Shown: positions 7,830 to 17,356, counted from the stretch's first letter. The stretch is 64,000 nt of DNA from Sphingobacterium sp. xlx-96 (GCF_011007365.1 NZ_WFKM01000011.1:1-64000), one strand, 5' to 3'. Notes: generated by a model not told the origin, from the sequence alone. Program-made: numbers and translations.

Positions 7830-10800
7830 ATGGTGTCTTGCCATTGCATAATGAACCGAAAAATGAGAGATTTTTTTAGGAGCGGGAGAGGACTGTCCCA
7901 AGGGCAGGGCTATGTCTGCTCGATAATGCAAAGTAAAAGATATAGACTGCTTCTCCCGCTTGGGCGGTATCGCAGTGACGTGCTGTTGATGATTTTCTGT
8001 GTGTTGTTTAGTTCGCTTGTGTTTAAACAAGCGGTGGCCCAAGGATCCCGAGGTGAACTCGGGACCAAAGGCCTAACTCAGACGGTAGTCAGAGGTGTGG
8101 TATCATCTCTTCAAGATGGAAAGCCTATCGAAGGGGCTTCGGTTGTTGCGGATAAGAAGCAGACCCGAACAGACAAGGAGGGAAGGTTTACGATAGGCGT
8201 AGATAAGCCTACAGGGGTATTAACTATAAAACATATCGGATACAAGGAGCAACGGGTTGCCTATGAGAATACGGCGACATTATTGAATATCGCCCTACAT
8301 ACCGGTGAAAAACAGATCGAAGAAGTCGAAGTCGTATCTACCGGATACCAGAAGATACCTAAAGAAAGAGCTACGGGGAGCTTTGAGTTTATAGACTCCG
8401 CATTATTTAACAGAAAGGTGTCTACGGATATCATCAGTAGACTGGAAGATGTCGTGCCGGGCTTGTCTTTTAATAAGACTAACGCAGATAACAGAGGGAA
8501 TGTGCTGAATATGAATGTAAGAGGTGTAAGTACCATAGGATCTAATCTATGGCCTCTGGTAGTAATAGATGGTGTGCCTTATGAAAATAGAATAGCAGAC
8601 TTTGGTTTGGCGGCCTTTAATAACATTAATCCTAATGACGTGGAGAATATCACGGTTCTCAAAGACGCTGCAGCTGCATCTATATGGGGGGCACAGGCCG
8701 GTAATGGCGTCATTGTGATCACCACCAAAAGGGGGAAGTTTGATCAGAAGGCACAGCTTAGTTTCAATAGTAACTTGACGGTCATTCAAAAGCCCGATCT
8801 CTATAAATACAAAGTATTGTCTACTTCGGATTATATTGATATCACACGATTATTTTATGATAAGGGCAAGTACAGGTCACGACTGAACCAATGGAATAGG
8901 AATGTGGAGCCATTGGTCTGGCTGCTCAAAGAAGCTACGGACAAGAAAATAACTGAAGAAGAACTGGAGGCAGAGCTCGACCGCTTACGACAGATTGATC
9001 AGCGTGATGACTTTATGAAATATATCTATCGCCCGCAAATTAAACAACAGCATAGTCTTCGATTATCGCAAGGAGGTGAGAATGTTAATTTTTCACTGGG
9101 ACTAGGGTATGATAAAAATTTGGCTACACTCATTACCGAAGATTACCAACGTGTCAATGTGAAAGGTACAGTACAGGCGCGTCCCGTCAAAAACCTAAAC
9201 CTGGATCTTACCACCACCTACACCGAGTCCAAGAAAAAGGAGAGTTGGGATTACGTCCATTACAATGGACTCGCCAAAGGTTTGTCAAACCCTCCGTATA
9301 TGCAATTGGCCGACGCAAACGGAAATCATCTGCCCGTAGATATCTCAGGGCTCAGCCCAGTTTACAGGGACACTGTTGCAGGGGGGAGATTACGGCCATT
9401 TACGTATGTTCCGCTGGATGAACTCTTGTTAACAGATCAGGTACAAAAGACCCGGGAGATGTTGATGCAACTCGATGCAAGCTACAGGTTTGATTTTGGA
9501 CTTGCAATACATGCATTGTACGCTTATCAGCGGAATCACAATCCCATCAGCAATTGGCGGAGTGGGGAGTCTGCATTAGCAAGAGATTACGCCAATGCCT
9601 TTGCACAGTGGGATGATAATAATATCATATGGAATTATCCCCTTGGAGATAATCTGGTAGGCTCGGACTGGAGCCATTATGCCCACCAAGGTAGGTTCAA
9701 TCTATCTTTTGATCGTTCGTTTGGTGATCAACATACAATTAGTTTTCTCGGAGGATTTGATATCCGTGAGCTTCAGAAGGATTTAAAGACCTTTCAATAT
9801 TATGGCTATGAGCCAGATAAGGGGACTTTCCAACAGGTGCAGTTCGGGAGGGAGTTTAGAACTTTCAATGGAAAAGGTGGAGTCAATAGGATAATAGATC
9901 GTAATCGTATGGAATCGCTTACCAATCGATTTGTAGCATTTTATATGAATGGCTCCTATACGTTCAGACAGCGGTATATATGGAGCGGTAGTTTACGAAG
10001 GGATGCTTCCAATCTTTTTGGTGTAAAAGCAAACGATCGTGGACAGCCTTTCTGGTCTATGGGCATAGCTTGGTTGCTCTCGAAAGAAGACTTTATGGCG
10101 GATAGTTATTTTAATTACCTGAAGCTGCGTACTACTTATGGTTACAATGGCAACGTGAATAATAATACCTCGCCATTGCCTATAATGACCATTGAAAGTC
10201 AACAGCATTATATAACAGGACAGCCGTATGGGTTTATCAATAGACCGCCCAATCCCAAGCTGCGCTGGGAGCGTGTAGCAAATCTCAATTTCGGTCTAGA
10301 TTTCGGGACAAGAGATGGGATGTTTTCTGGATCGATAGAGTACTATCAGAAACGAGCCAAGGACCTCATAGCACAGGCCGAGGTAGACCCATCTGTAGGC
10401 TTTACACACCTGACGGTGAATACTGCAGATCTAGTGACCAAAGGTTGGGATATCACGATCAATGTAAGACCTGTTCGCAGTAAGACTTGGGAATGGAACT
10501 CGAACCTAGTTTTCTCTAACGGTCGTACTAAAGTAGGTAAAGCTTATATGGCAAATGATATTGCAATGTCCAATGTGAGCAGAGCATCATCGGTCTTGAT
10601 GACCCCTTTCGAGGGAAGGGATCTCTATAGCTTATTGGCTTTCGATTGGGCAGGGTTAGACCCTGCCGATGGTATGCCGCGAGCTTATTTGAACGGTGAG
10701 ATGACCAGAGATTATAATGCCTTACTGTATGGGAATACAGCCTCACTGAAAGAGTTTGGTACACAGCGGCCACGATACTTCGGTTCGTGGCGCAATAGTG

Positions 10801-11243
10801 TACGCTATAAAAATCTGGAGCTCTCTTGGAATGTCTCGTACCAACTGGGGCATAAATTTATTCGGGAGACATTTCGTGCAGACTACATCTTTAACGATGG
10901 TATAGGTCATCCCGATTATGCTTTACGCTGGCAGAAGCCAGGCGATGAGGCTTGGACGGATGTACCGGCATTTGCCTATCCAATAAATACAGCAGCCAAT
11001 CAGGTATACGGTAGCTCGTCAGCTTTGATCGAGCGGGGCGATCAGATTAAGCTACGGGACGCGCAGGGCAGCCTTGCTATCCCCACGCTATCGCGATACG
11101 GGTTTAAGAATTTTAGGGTATATGCCTATGTGCAGCATATAGCCACCCTATGGCAAGCCAATAAGAAAGGCATAGACAATGAGTATGGCGCGAGTATTCC
11201 AGATCCCCTGTCGACTTCATTAGGTGTCAGTTTTAACTTTTAA
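7830..11243 (+). CDS. SusC/RagA-family TonB-dependent outer-membrane transporter
   Basis: A 1137-residue outer-membrane barrel that imports large ligands with energy from TonB. After a signal peptide (about 33-70, ending KQAVAQ; Met33 at 7926 is the likelier start) comes a carboxypeptidase-like regulatory domain (about 86-160, RGVVSSLQDGKPIEGASVV), the TonB-box region (EEVEVVSTGYQKIPKERATG), the plug (about 185-300, including NVRGVSTIGSN and VLKDAAAASIWG) and a long beta barrel ending in the expected aromatic residue (SLGVSFNF). The downstream SusD (5-bp gap) is its lid lipoprotein. No sigma/anti-sigma or glycoside hydrolase is adjacent; a thioredoxin-like protein is, so the ligand may be a peptide or cofactor rather than a glycan. 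That is inference. Confidence 0.93.
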   Translation: MVSCHCIMNRKMRDFFRSGRGLSQGQGYVCSIMQSKRYRLLLPLGRYRSDVLLMIFCVLFSSLVFKQAVAQGSRGELGTKGLTQTVVRGVVSSLQDGKPIEGASVVADKKQTRTDKEGRFTIGVDKPTGVLTIKHIGYKEQRVAYENTATLLNIALHTGEKQIEEVEVVSTGYQKIPKERATGSFEFIDSALFNRKVSTDIISRLEDVVPGLSFNKTNADNRGNVLNMNVRGVSTIGSNLWPLVVIDGVPYENRIADFGLAAFNNINPNDVENITVLKDAAAASIWGAQAGNGVIVITTKRGKFDQKAQLSFNSNLTVIQKPDLYKYKVLSTSDYIDITRLFYDKGKYRSRLNQWNRNVEPLVWLLKEATDKKITEEELEAELDRLRQIDQRDDFMKYIYRPQIKQQHSLRLSQGGENVNFSLGLGYDKNLATLITEDYQRVNVKGTVQARPVKNLNLDLTTTYTESKKKESWDYVHYNGLAKGLSNPPYMQLADANGNHLPVDISGLSPVYRDTVAGGRLRPFTYVPLDELLLTDQVQKTREMLMQLDASYRFDFGLAIHALYAYQRNHNPISNWRSGESALARDYANAFAQWDDNNIIWNYPLGDNLVGSDWSHYAHQGRFNLSFDRSFGDQHTISFLGGFDIRELQKDLKTFQYYGYEPDKGTFQQVQFGREFRTFNGKGGVNRIIDRNRMESLTNRFVAFYMNGSYTFRQRYIWSGSLRRDASNLFGVKANDRGQPFWSMGIAWLLSKEDFMADSYFNYLKLRTTYGYNGNVNNNTSPLPIMTIESQQHYITGQPYGFINRPPNPKLRWERVANLNFGLDFGTRDGMFSGSIEYYQKRAKDLIAQAEVDPSVGFTHLTVNTADLVTKGWDITINVRPVRSKTWEWNSNLVFSNGRTKVGKAYMANDIAMSNVSRASSVLMTPFEGRDLYSLLAFDWAGLDPADGMPRAYLNGEMTRDYNALLYGNTASLKEFGTQRPRYFGSWRNSVRYKNLELSWNVSYQLGHKFIRETFRADYIFNDGIGHPDYALRWQKPGDEAWTDVPAFAYPINTAANQVYGSSSALIERGDQIKLRDAQGSLAIPTLSRYGFKNFRVYAYVQHIATLWQANKKGIDNEYGASIPDPLSTSLGVSFNF

Positions 11244-11248
11244 TATTA

Positions 11249-12613
11249 ATGAAAATGAAAGAGTTACTATATATAGGTACAATTGTTTGTTTACTGAGTC
11301 TCTCGGCCTGTAATGAGTTCTTGGACAAGAAGCAGGATATCAAGATGGTGGTGCCACAGTCCATAGAGGATGCGACCCATTTGCTGAATGATTATGGGAC
11401 GATGAATATGGGCTATCCGATATGGGGAGAGCTAGGAATTGATGATTACTACGTGACCAAGGAAGTTTGGGAGTCGAGCATGGAAGACTATCGCAACGCC
11501 TATAACTGGGCAGATAGACCTTATACGGATGTGGCACAATGGCAGCGTCCCTATAAAGCGGTGTATTATGCCAATCAGACAATGGATGTATTAAGCAAAG
11601 TCGATCCACAGCAGGATCGCATCGGTTTTAATAGAAACTTAGGCGCGGCACATTTCTTTCGGGCTTTTGCTTTTCAGGTGCTGACGGAGGTACATTGCCC
11701 CGCTTATCAGACGAATACAGCCACTGCGGAATTAGGTATTCCACTGCGCTTAACGCCCGGAATGGATGATAAATCCACTCGTGCTACCCTGCAGCAGACC
11801 TATGAGCAGATATTAAAAGATTTTAAAGGCGCCGTGCAGTACCTTCCTATAGCGGAATCGGTGCGAGGTAGACCATCCAAAGCGTCTGCCTACGCCGGAT
11901 TGGCACGGGCATACCTGAATATGGGTGATTTCAACAATGCCTATCAGTACGCTGATTCCTGCCTACAGTTACGAGCAGAGCTGATGGATTTTAATTTCCT
12001 GAAAGCAACAGACGATCTGCCCATCAAGCAATTTAATGTTGAAGTGCTCATCCCCATATCCAGTGTGTCAGCCGGACCTATGTCAAGTATGAACGCCATC
12101 ATAGAACCAGAACTCTACAATTTGTATGCTCCTGATGACCTACGTAAAAGACTTTTCTTCAGACCAAACCCCAATCAAATGGGCGCTTACAACTTTAAGG
12201 GAAGCTATAATGAGAATAATTTTGAACTGTTCATGGGAATCACCACCAGTGAAATCTACCTCGTGAAGGCTGAGGCCGCTTGTCGTACTGGAAAGATTTC
12301 GGAGGCGCTGTCGGCAATTAATACGTTGCGTAAGTCGCGGTGGAGCAAGGATGTGACCTATCCAGTAATTTCGGAATCCGATCCAGAGCGTCTGTTAGGT
12401 TTGGTTTTGGAAGAAAGACGTAAAGAGTTGGTTTTTAGAGCACGTAGATGGACTGATCTAAAGCGACTGAATCTAGATGATCGGTTTAAGAAGACTGTCT
12501 TCCGTCAACTGGGAGCAGAGCAGTACGATTTGCCAGCAGGTGATCTACGGTATGCGTTTCGCCTATCGGAGGCACTGGTTAGAGTAGGCAGTATACCACA
12601 AAATAAAAGATAG
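11249..12613 (+). CDS. SusD/RagB-family surface lipoprotein
   Basis: A 454-residue ligand-capture lipoprotein. The lipobox LSLSAC places the lipidated Cys at 21. SusD-type TPR helices are recognisable (AHFFRAFAFQVLTE, SKASAYAGLARAYLNMGD, EIYLVKAEAACRTGK) and the conserved C-terminal part reads LVLEERRKELVFRARRWTDLKRLN. It is shorter than most polysaccharide-type SusD proteins (500-600). It forms the lid over the SusC barrel encoded immediately upstream and is translated with it; the TlpA-like gene starts 3 bp after its stop. Confidence 0.93.
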   Translation: MKMKELLYIGTIVCLLSLSACNEFLDKKQDIKMVVPQSIEDATHLLNDYGTMNMGYPIWGELGIDDYYVTKEVWESSMEDYRNAYNWADRPYTDVAQWQRPYKAVYYANQTMDVLSKVDPQQDRIGFNRNLGAAHFFRAFAFQVLTEVHCPAYQTNTATAELGIPLRLTPGMDDKSTRATLQQTYEQILKDFKGAVQYLPIAESVRGRPSKASAYAGLARAYLNMGDFNNAYQYADSCLQLRAELMDFNFLKATDDLPIKQFNVEVLIPISSVSAGPMSSMNAIIEPELYNLYAPDDLRKRLFFRPNPNQMGAYNFKGSYNENNFELFMGITTSEIYLVKAEAACRTGKISEALSAINTLRKSRWSKDVTYPVISESDPERLLGLVLEERRKELVFRARRWTDLKRLNLDDRFKKTVFRQLGAEQYDLPAGDLRYAFRLSEALVRVGSIPQNKR

Positions 12614-12616
12614 CAA

Positions 12617-13864
12617 ATGAGAGGTTTATTATTGATGATTATAGGTCTGGTTCTAGGAACTGGAATTGTACAGGCTCAGGCCAAATGGGTGCCAGATTTG
12701 AGTAAACGACTATACGTGGGAGATACATTTATAGCACCATCTACCGTACAGCTAATGCGAGGAGGATTGACAAGAGTAGATTGGAAGGCGCTGGAAAATA
12801 AAGTCGTATTATTGGAGTTTTTTGATACTTCCTGTGGTAGTTGCATCGAGGCGATGCCTAAGCTCCAGAAGTTGCGGGATCAGTATCCGGATAAGTTTGA
12901 GGTTCTTTTGGTCGGTTGGCAGGATAGGGCTACTTTAGAAAAGTTGTTTTCATCGAATACGTATCTTAAGGAAAACAAAGTCAACCTTCCCGTAATCTAT
13001 GCGGACAGTTACCTGAAAAGTTTATTTCCGCATCGCTCAGTACCACATGCTGTACTCCTTTATCGGGGTAAAGTAGAGGTGATTACAACTACCAACTTTG
13101 TCACTGCTGCAAATATCGAAAGACTGTATAAAGAGGAAAGTATCGTATTACCTCTGAAGGATGACTTCGGTTCGCGGGAACTATCAGATAGTAAAAAGAA
13201 TCTTGGAATTAAGATTGTAGGTTATCAGGATGGCGTCCCATATCAGGGCTGGAGATTTGAACAGGATAGCTTATCCGGTCTGATCAAAAGCTCGCTGTAT
13301 AACGCGTCTATGTTTGCGGGATTGAAAGCGCTAGCTTCAAAAGCAAAACTCCAACAATCGCTGTATATCCCTCGTATGGATCGGGTAGTATGGAAGGTGA
13401 GGGACTCCATCCGTTATTATAACTTTGCCAACGACCCCTATTGGGACATAACGTATAAAATCTGCTACGAACGTTACGATAGTATAGCTCGCTCAGACTC
13501 GTTGCAGGCACAGGTAGTATTAAAGGATTTTGAGGCCTTCTTGGGTGTCAGAGTCTACAAAGGGACGAAGCGCATGCGTGTACTTGAGCTTAAACCCGCT
13601 GCTGTCAAGGCTTATAATGCATCTAAGAAGCAGGAAGCTATGACTTATATGGGATCTGCCGTATTTGCGGGGTTTACGGATCTGAGTGAGGTTTTTCCAC
13701 CTGTTGTCGATAATGTTAAATCGGATGCAAAGATGGAGATTCATCCTTACAAAACACTGAAAGAGCTAAATGCACAATTGGCTGCTTACGGAATCAAAGC
13801 CGAATATGGTACGGCGGATGTAGAAGTACTCGTAATCGAGGAGCTTTCGGAAGAAAAGGGCTAA
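12617..13864 (+). CDS. TlpA-like thioredoxin-fold protein, exported
   Basis: A 415-residue protein with a signal peptide (1-20, VLGTGIVQAQ) and an N-terminal thioredoxin fold (about 35-150) carrying a CGSC active site (C73, C76) in FFDTSCGSCIEAMPKL. The cis-Pro region is RSVPHAVLL. The C-terminal about 240 residues are a Bacteroidota-specific extension of unknown role. It should act in the periplasm as a thiol-disulfide oxidoreductase. It is the third gene of the SusC-SusD operon with almost no spacing, a common arrangement in Sphingobacterium and Pedobacter. A strong hairpin terminator follows. Confidence 0.88.
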   Translation: MRGLLLMIIGLVLGTGIVQAQAKWVPDLSKRLYVGDTFIAPSTVQLMRGGLTRVDWKALENKVVLLEFFDTSCGSCIEAMPKLQKLRDQYPDKFEVLLVGWQDRATLEKLFSSNTYLKENKVNLPVIYADSYLKSLFPHRSVPHAVLLYRGKVEVITTTNFVTAANIERLYKEESIVLPLKDDFGSRELSDSKKNLGIKIVGYQDGVPYQGWRFEQDSLSGLIKSSLYNASMFAGLKALASKAKLQQSLYIPRMDRVVWKVRDSIRYYNFANDPYWDITYKICYERYDSIARSDSLQAQVVLKDFEAFLGVRVYKGTKRMRVLELKPAAVKAYNASKKQEAMTYMGSAVFAGFTDLSEVFPPVVDNVKSDAKMEIHPYKTLKELNAQLAAYGIKAEYGTADVEVLVIEELSEEKG

Positions 13865-13876
13865 CTATCAAACTAC

Positions 13877-13903
13877 AAGGGCATGGATACCCTCCATGCC
13901 CTT
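13877..13903 (+). terminator. Hairpin terminator after the SusC-SusD-TlpA operon
   Basis: Perfect 10-bp stem AAGGGCATGG/CCATGCCCTT with a 7-base loop, 12 bp after the stop codon. The T-run is weak (TTTCT). Confidence 0.75.
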
Positions 13904-13976
13904 TCTAAAGTCTAGCAATGCTTATTTTAGTTGATCTGCCCTAGGAATCAACTTTTTGAACGTAATCCACTGGGGA

Positions 13977-14201
13977 TTAACGCGCCTTCAACTGTACATT
14001 AGGTTCGTTCACCTCGTTCTGTAGAGCTCTAGCCATTTCGGATAAAATAGGAATATCCAAAATTGGTTTGTCGCTTCCGTTGTTTGTAGCATTGATCGCA
14101 CAAAGTTTTTCCTCTGTACTGCCACAATTTGGAGTTGAAGTCGCTAATGTATAGTGATTCGGATTTGCTGGATCCGAACCTGTAAAATTAAACCATGCCA
14201 T
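13977..14201 (-). CDS. Small Cys-containing protein, unknown
   Basis: A 74-residue protein starting MAWFNFTGSDPANPNHYT, with two cysteines (CGSTEEKLCAI) nine apart and a charged C-terminus. I recognise the general type: short MAWF-starting proteins near SusCD/thioredoxin operons in this family of bacteria, without known function. No signal peptide or membrane segment is visible. It lies opposite and next to the TlpA operon and directly downstream (17-48 bp) of another small frame on the same strand, probably one unit. A substrate for the thiol-active neighbour is conceivable but not shown. Confidence 0.65.
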   Translation of the reverse strand: MAWFNFTGSDPANPNHYTLATSTPNCGSTEEKLCAINATNNGSDKPILDIPILSEMARALQNEVNEPNVQLKAR

Positions 14202-14248
14202 AATTGTATGTTTTAAATTACCTAACTATCATAATTTGTTTTAACTGA

Positions 14249-14569
14249 TCACAATATGCTGCAGTCACATTGGCCCCTTGGTTTAGTCTGTTCGTAGCAG
14301 ACATGTGGTACCTGGCGTCGGGACTCCTTGTTCGGCCGTACCACTTTTGTTTTCCCCGTATACCGCCTTGCGGGGAATACCGCAAATCTACGCCGTATCC
14401 GTTTGAATAGCGGCCGGTAGCAATAGTTTCTATTTCCGCCACCTAGATATAGCATAGGGTAGGTCTGCCCCCAGGAGGGATGGCCTATAGCTGCGGAGTC
14501 TATCCGCAATGCTCGGTATCTGCCTGCTTTTGCTATACCCGATGGATGATATGGGACTACTGCTGTCAT
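14249..14569 (-). CDS. Small Arg/Tyr-rich protein, unknown; possible frameshift to end at 14218
   Basis: A 106-residue frame starting MTAVVPYHPSGIAKAGRYR, preceded by an A-rich leader (AAAAAAAAGAA) suitable for a Bacteroidota start. It is Arg- and Tyr-rich with a C-terminal CDCSIL. A second frame on the same strand (GTG at 14442 to stop 14218, 74 aa) overlaps it and ends 17 bp before the next small gene, so either the first frame is the gene and the second a shadow, or a frameshift joins them. I do not recognise the family. It would be the first gene of a unit with 13977-14201. Confidence 0.4.
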   Translation of the reverse strand: MTAVVPYHPSGIAKAGRYRALRIDSAAIGHPSWGQTYPMLYLGGGNRNYCYRPLFKRIRRRFAVFPARRYTGKTKVVRPNKESRRQVPHVCYEQTKPRGQCDCSIL

Positions 14570-14841
14570 TTCTTTTTTTTACCTTGTTATTTAACCTCTC
14601 TATCTATTGTGTCCTGTTACGGGCTATGGGAGAGAGTATCATAGCGCGTATCTGTACAAATTGATAAGGTAAATTTAGGGGCTATTCGAGGGTGTTTGAC
14701 CCGATCTATCTCACATTTTGATACGATGTACTTTAGGTTATGAGGCGAGATATAACACATGTCGATGGGATATATCTCGCATGAATTAGGGGATAATCGA
14801 AAACAGTCTAATAAAGTTATTAGACTGTTGTAATGGATGCG

Positions 14842-15408
14842 CTAGATGTCAAGCTTGCTGTAATGAGAGGGAGTCATCCCTAAGAAGGAACTTTTGTCTT
14901 TTACAGCGCAGTCCCGGTAGGCTTCTGGATATTCCTTTTTGAAAAGTACTTTTTTGTCGATGCCAGGTAGATTGATTAGCTTGGAGCGAAAGGAGCGACA
15001 TTTGAGGACATTAACAAAGAAATGCCGCAGGTGTCGATTGAATATAGGATACTGGTTGAGTAGTCTTTCCTGCAGGTCACGATCAAAGAGAACAACAGTA
15101 CTCTTGGAGTCTGTCTCGAAATAGCAATTGTCTATGCGCTCCATATGAAATATGCATTGCCCTGGATTGATAAAGTCGAGTACGTCTCCGCTGCTATCTA
15201 TGTCTTTTTCTTCTCGACGCTTCAATACCATGCCTTCAAGTACAATATGCATATCGAATAGCTGTCCCGTCAGATTACGGTTTTTGCTACAGCTCTTGAT
15301 CTCTACATTATCTATGATATCACGATATAGCTCCGGAGGCACTGGAGCTATATCGTGTAGATAATCATATAGGATCTTTTCATGATCTACTTTCTGGGCC
15401 ATGATCAT
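14842..15408 (-). CDS. Crp/Fnr-like regulator (cyclic-nucleotide-binding fold)
   Basis: A 188-residue protein with an N-terminal double-stranded beta-helix like that of Crp/Fnr proteins (about 25-115, with LTGQLFDMHIVLEGMVLKR and FINPGQCIF) followed by helices and a short C-terminal segment KDKSSFLGMTPSHYSKL that resembles the recognition helix of the Bacteroidota Crp group. No iron-sulfur cysteine cluster is apparent. The start overlaps the stop of the upstream gene as ATGA (15405-15408), so translation is coupled to that unknown 133-143 aa protein. Its signal may be delivered by, or act on, that partner (inference). Confidence 0.75.
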   Translation of the reverse strand: MIMAQKVDHEKILYDYLHDIAPVPPELYRDIIDNVEIKSCSKNRNLTGQLFDMHIVLEGMVLKRREEKDIDSSGDVLDFINPGQCIFHMERIDNCYFETDSKSTVVLFDRDLQERLLNQYPIFNRHLRHFFVNVLKCRSFRSKLINLPGIDKKVLFKKEYPEAYRDCAVKDKSSFLGMTPSHYSKLDI

Positions 15409-15806
15409 AGGGGATTGTCTGTATAGTAAAACCGTATATCTAATGCAAGGATGCTGCTGTTGGGCTCGTAGCGCTTGGCTGTCTTCGGATTGTAGCTTTT
15501 ATTAGAGTTCGCTACTTTGCTGTTGTCTCTGCCCGGTTGTGGCTCTCCACGCGACATAGTGATATCAGCCCGGTTCTTGATGGCTTCGTTGATATCGAAG
15601 CCAATGCATTCCAGACTATTTTCGCCGAGGCTGTCCATGAAAGCCAATTGCATTTTGTCCAGTTCAAACCTGCTGACGAGCCAACCGGGGGTATCTTCAT
15701 AGATCAGCTCTTGCTCGCGCTCGATCTCTTCATCAGACGATGCATAAAGTTGGTTCTTCCAGTCCTGAACGCCGGGACTGCTGAAGGGGAATTTTTGATT
15801 TTCCAT
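15405..15806 (-). CDS. Unknown soluble protein coupled to the Crp-like regulator
   Basis: 133 residues from the preferred ATG at 15806 (MENQKFPFSSPGVQDWKNQL); an in-frame start at 15836 would add 10 residues. It is acidic in the first half (SSDEEIEREQELIYED) and contains no recognised domain, signal peptide or membrane helix. The final bases overlap the Crp-like gene by 4 bp (ATGA), indicating coupled expression in equal amounts. The C-terminal part (SILALDIRFYYTDNPL) looks beta-like. Function unknown. Confidence 0.7.
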   Translation of the reverse strand: MENQKFPFSSPGVQDWKNQLYASSDEEIEREQELIYEDTPGWLVSRFELDKMQLAFMDSLGENSLECIGFDINEAIKNRADITMSRGEPQPGRDNSKVANSNKSYNPKTAKRYEPNSSILALDIRFYYTDNPL

Positions 15807-16024
15807 ATTATCTAGTGTTGTTTGGTGTAGACACAATAATACAGGCTATTTGCTTAGAATCCATGTTTTTGTCTGGAAAATGAAACAAAGGCCTGTTTTC
15901 GTAAAACGAACCCCCTCGTTTGTCAAACGAACAGGATAGCTAAATGGTAAAAGCAATAGCAATGAGCTATTATCTTATAGTTTTTTTTTGTAACTTACAG
16001 GAGTGTAAACCGTAATTAACAGAT

Positions 16025-17107
16025 ATGATTCTCGACTTTTTTAAATCCTTTTTTAGATTCTTGAACTGGGGCTGGTTTGCCGTGGTAGTGGGGCTGACAG
16101 CTATAGCGGTACCTTTATTCCCCTTCGAAGATATCTCCTTTGATTATATAATGCGTCCGCAGGTCTTGCGGGTGATGCGCAATACGGTGCTTATTGCCGG
16201 GCTCGCGATCCTGATGGTGGGACTGGTAGCCTATCCGATACATGTATGCAATCTATGGGACCAAAATGTGCTTGGTGCGATAGCCGTGCATGGCTTTCTG
16301 GGCATAGGTGTTGTCTTTTACTTTGTTGTCTGGATGATAGATCTCTTATATGGCGAGGGTATTGTAGATCATCATGGCTATCAATATGATTTGATATTCG
16401 TCGTATGTCTGCTTGTGCTATTGAATTTTTGGATGCGGATACGGATAGAGGTATCTTCCAAAACCGCTGTTCGTGACGAGCTGAGATTAGCACGTGCAGA
16501 AATGGCTGAAATGCGCTTCAAAGCCCTAGAAAAGGATACGCTGATCGCTTCGCTATCCTCCCAAAATGAGGTTTTGCAAGGTGAAGAGAAAGTACTTAAG
16601 GAGCATATTATACAAAAAGATCTGGATTATGGAAAACTAAGAGCGGCGCACCAATTGCTCGAAAAAGAGGCTCATAAGATGAAGAAGCTGATCAAGAAAA
16701 CTTTAGCTAGAAGCCCGAAAGCAATCGAAGAAGATAACGTGGAATATCTTGAAATTGAAACTGCTACGGGAAAAATCCTGCTGTCGGAATATGAGGTGAG
16801 CTATGCCGAAGGCCGAAAAGAGGGGCAGATCTTCGTGCTAAGGGTAGTGTGCCGAAAAGGGAAAGTGTATTTTCCGAATATGTCTTCGCTAAACCAGCTC
16901 CAACAAAAAGTATTCTCAAAGATGAAACGGCTGTCGCGCAATTATGCGGTGATGTTGCACAGTATAGTAGACTACGAGATCGATGAAAAGCAAAATATGC
17001 AGATCTCGGTAGAGCATCTTGATACCGAGGTAGAAATCTCGGGCCAGTATTTGAAAAGAAATAGGGATAGCGTAATACAGGAGATGATGAACCGAACGAA
17101 AGAATAG
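16025..17107 (+). CDS. Membrane-anchored LytTR-type DNA-binding regulator
   Basis: 360 residues: four hydrophobic helices (about 14-33, 50-72, 78-103, 122-139), a charged coiled coil (about 150-225), then a C-terminal domain (about 240-355) that fits the LytTR pattern: a YLEIETATGKILLSEYEVSY start, the SLNQLQQKVFSKMKRLSRNYAV segment, and SGQYLKRNRDSV at the end. LytTR proteins bind DNA repeats through beta strands; those with membrane segments instead of a receiver domain are thought to sense at the membrane directly. It faces away from the Crp-like pair with a 190-bp gap. Its targets may be the nearby small-gene clusters. The LytTR assignment rests on pattern only. Confidence 0.7.
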   Translation: MILDFFKSFFRFLNWGWFAVVVGLTAIAVPLFPFEDISFDYIMRPQVLRVMRNTVLIAGLAILMVGLVAYPIHVCNLWDQNVLGAIAVHGFLGIGVVFYFVVWMIDLLYGEGIVDHHGYQYDLIFVVCLLVLLNFWMRIRIEVSSKTAVRDELRLARAEMAEMRFKALEKDTLIASLSSQNEVLQGEEKVLKEHIIQKDLDYGKLRAAHQLLEKEAHKMKKLIKKTLARSPKAIEEDNVEYLEIETATGKILLSEYEVSYAEGRKEGQIFVLRVVCRKGKVYFPNMSSLNQLQQKVFSKMKRLSRNYAVMLHSIVDYEIDEKQNMQISVEHLDTEVEISGQYLKRNRDSVIQEMMNRTKE

Positions 17108-17161
17108 CCTACTTGAATAGCTCTCTCCAACTATTCAAGACAGGTAGCAGCGAGAGACGCT

Positions 17162-17356
17162 TTAGGTTAGCTGCTGCCGGATGTCTTCTTCAGCCAGACC
17201 GGTGTATTCGGCAAATTCACGTATGCTGATATACTGATTTTCCTTGCGGCCATAGCTGTCGCGTATGCAGGCTAGGATACGCCTGGATTGTGATAGGCTC
17301 TTGCCTAAGATATTGCTGATGTCCTGCGGGTAGATGCATAGTCTTTGTCGCTTCAT
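17162..17356 (-). CDS. Small Bacteroidota protein with excisionase-like sequence
   Basis: 64 residues: MKRQRLCIYPQDISNILGKS, then a basic stretch SQSRRILACIRDSYGR and a second motif ISIREFAEYTGLAEEDIRQQL. This matches a widespread short Bacteroidota family in which the YPxDIxxITGKS and EFxxYTGL patterns recur; both halves look like helix-turn-helix elements, so DNA binding is likely. It is convergent with the LytTR gene and divergent from the DUF6266 cassette. Confidence 0.65.
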   Translation of the reverse strand: MKRQRLCIYPQDISNILGKSLSQSRRILACIRDSYGRKENQYISIREFAEYTGLAEEDIRQQLT

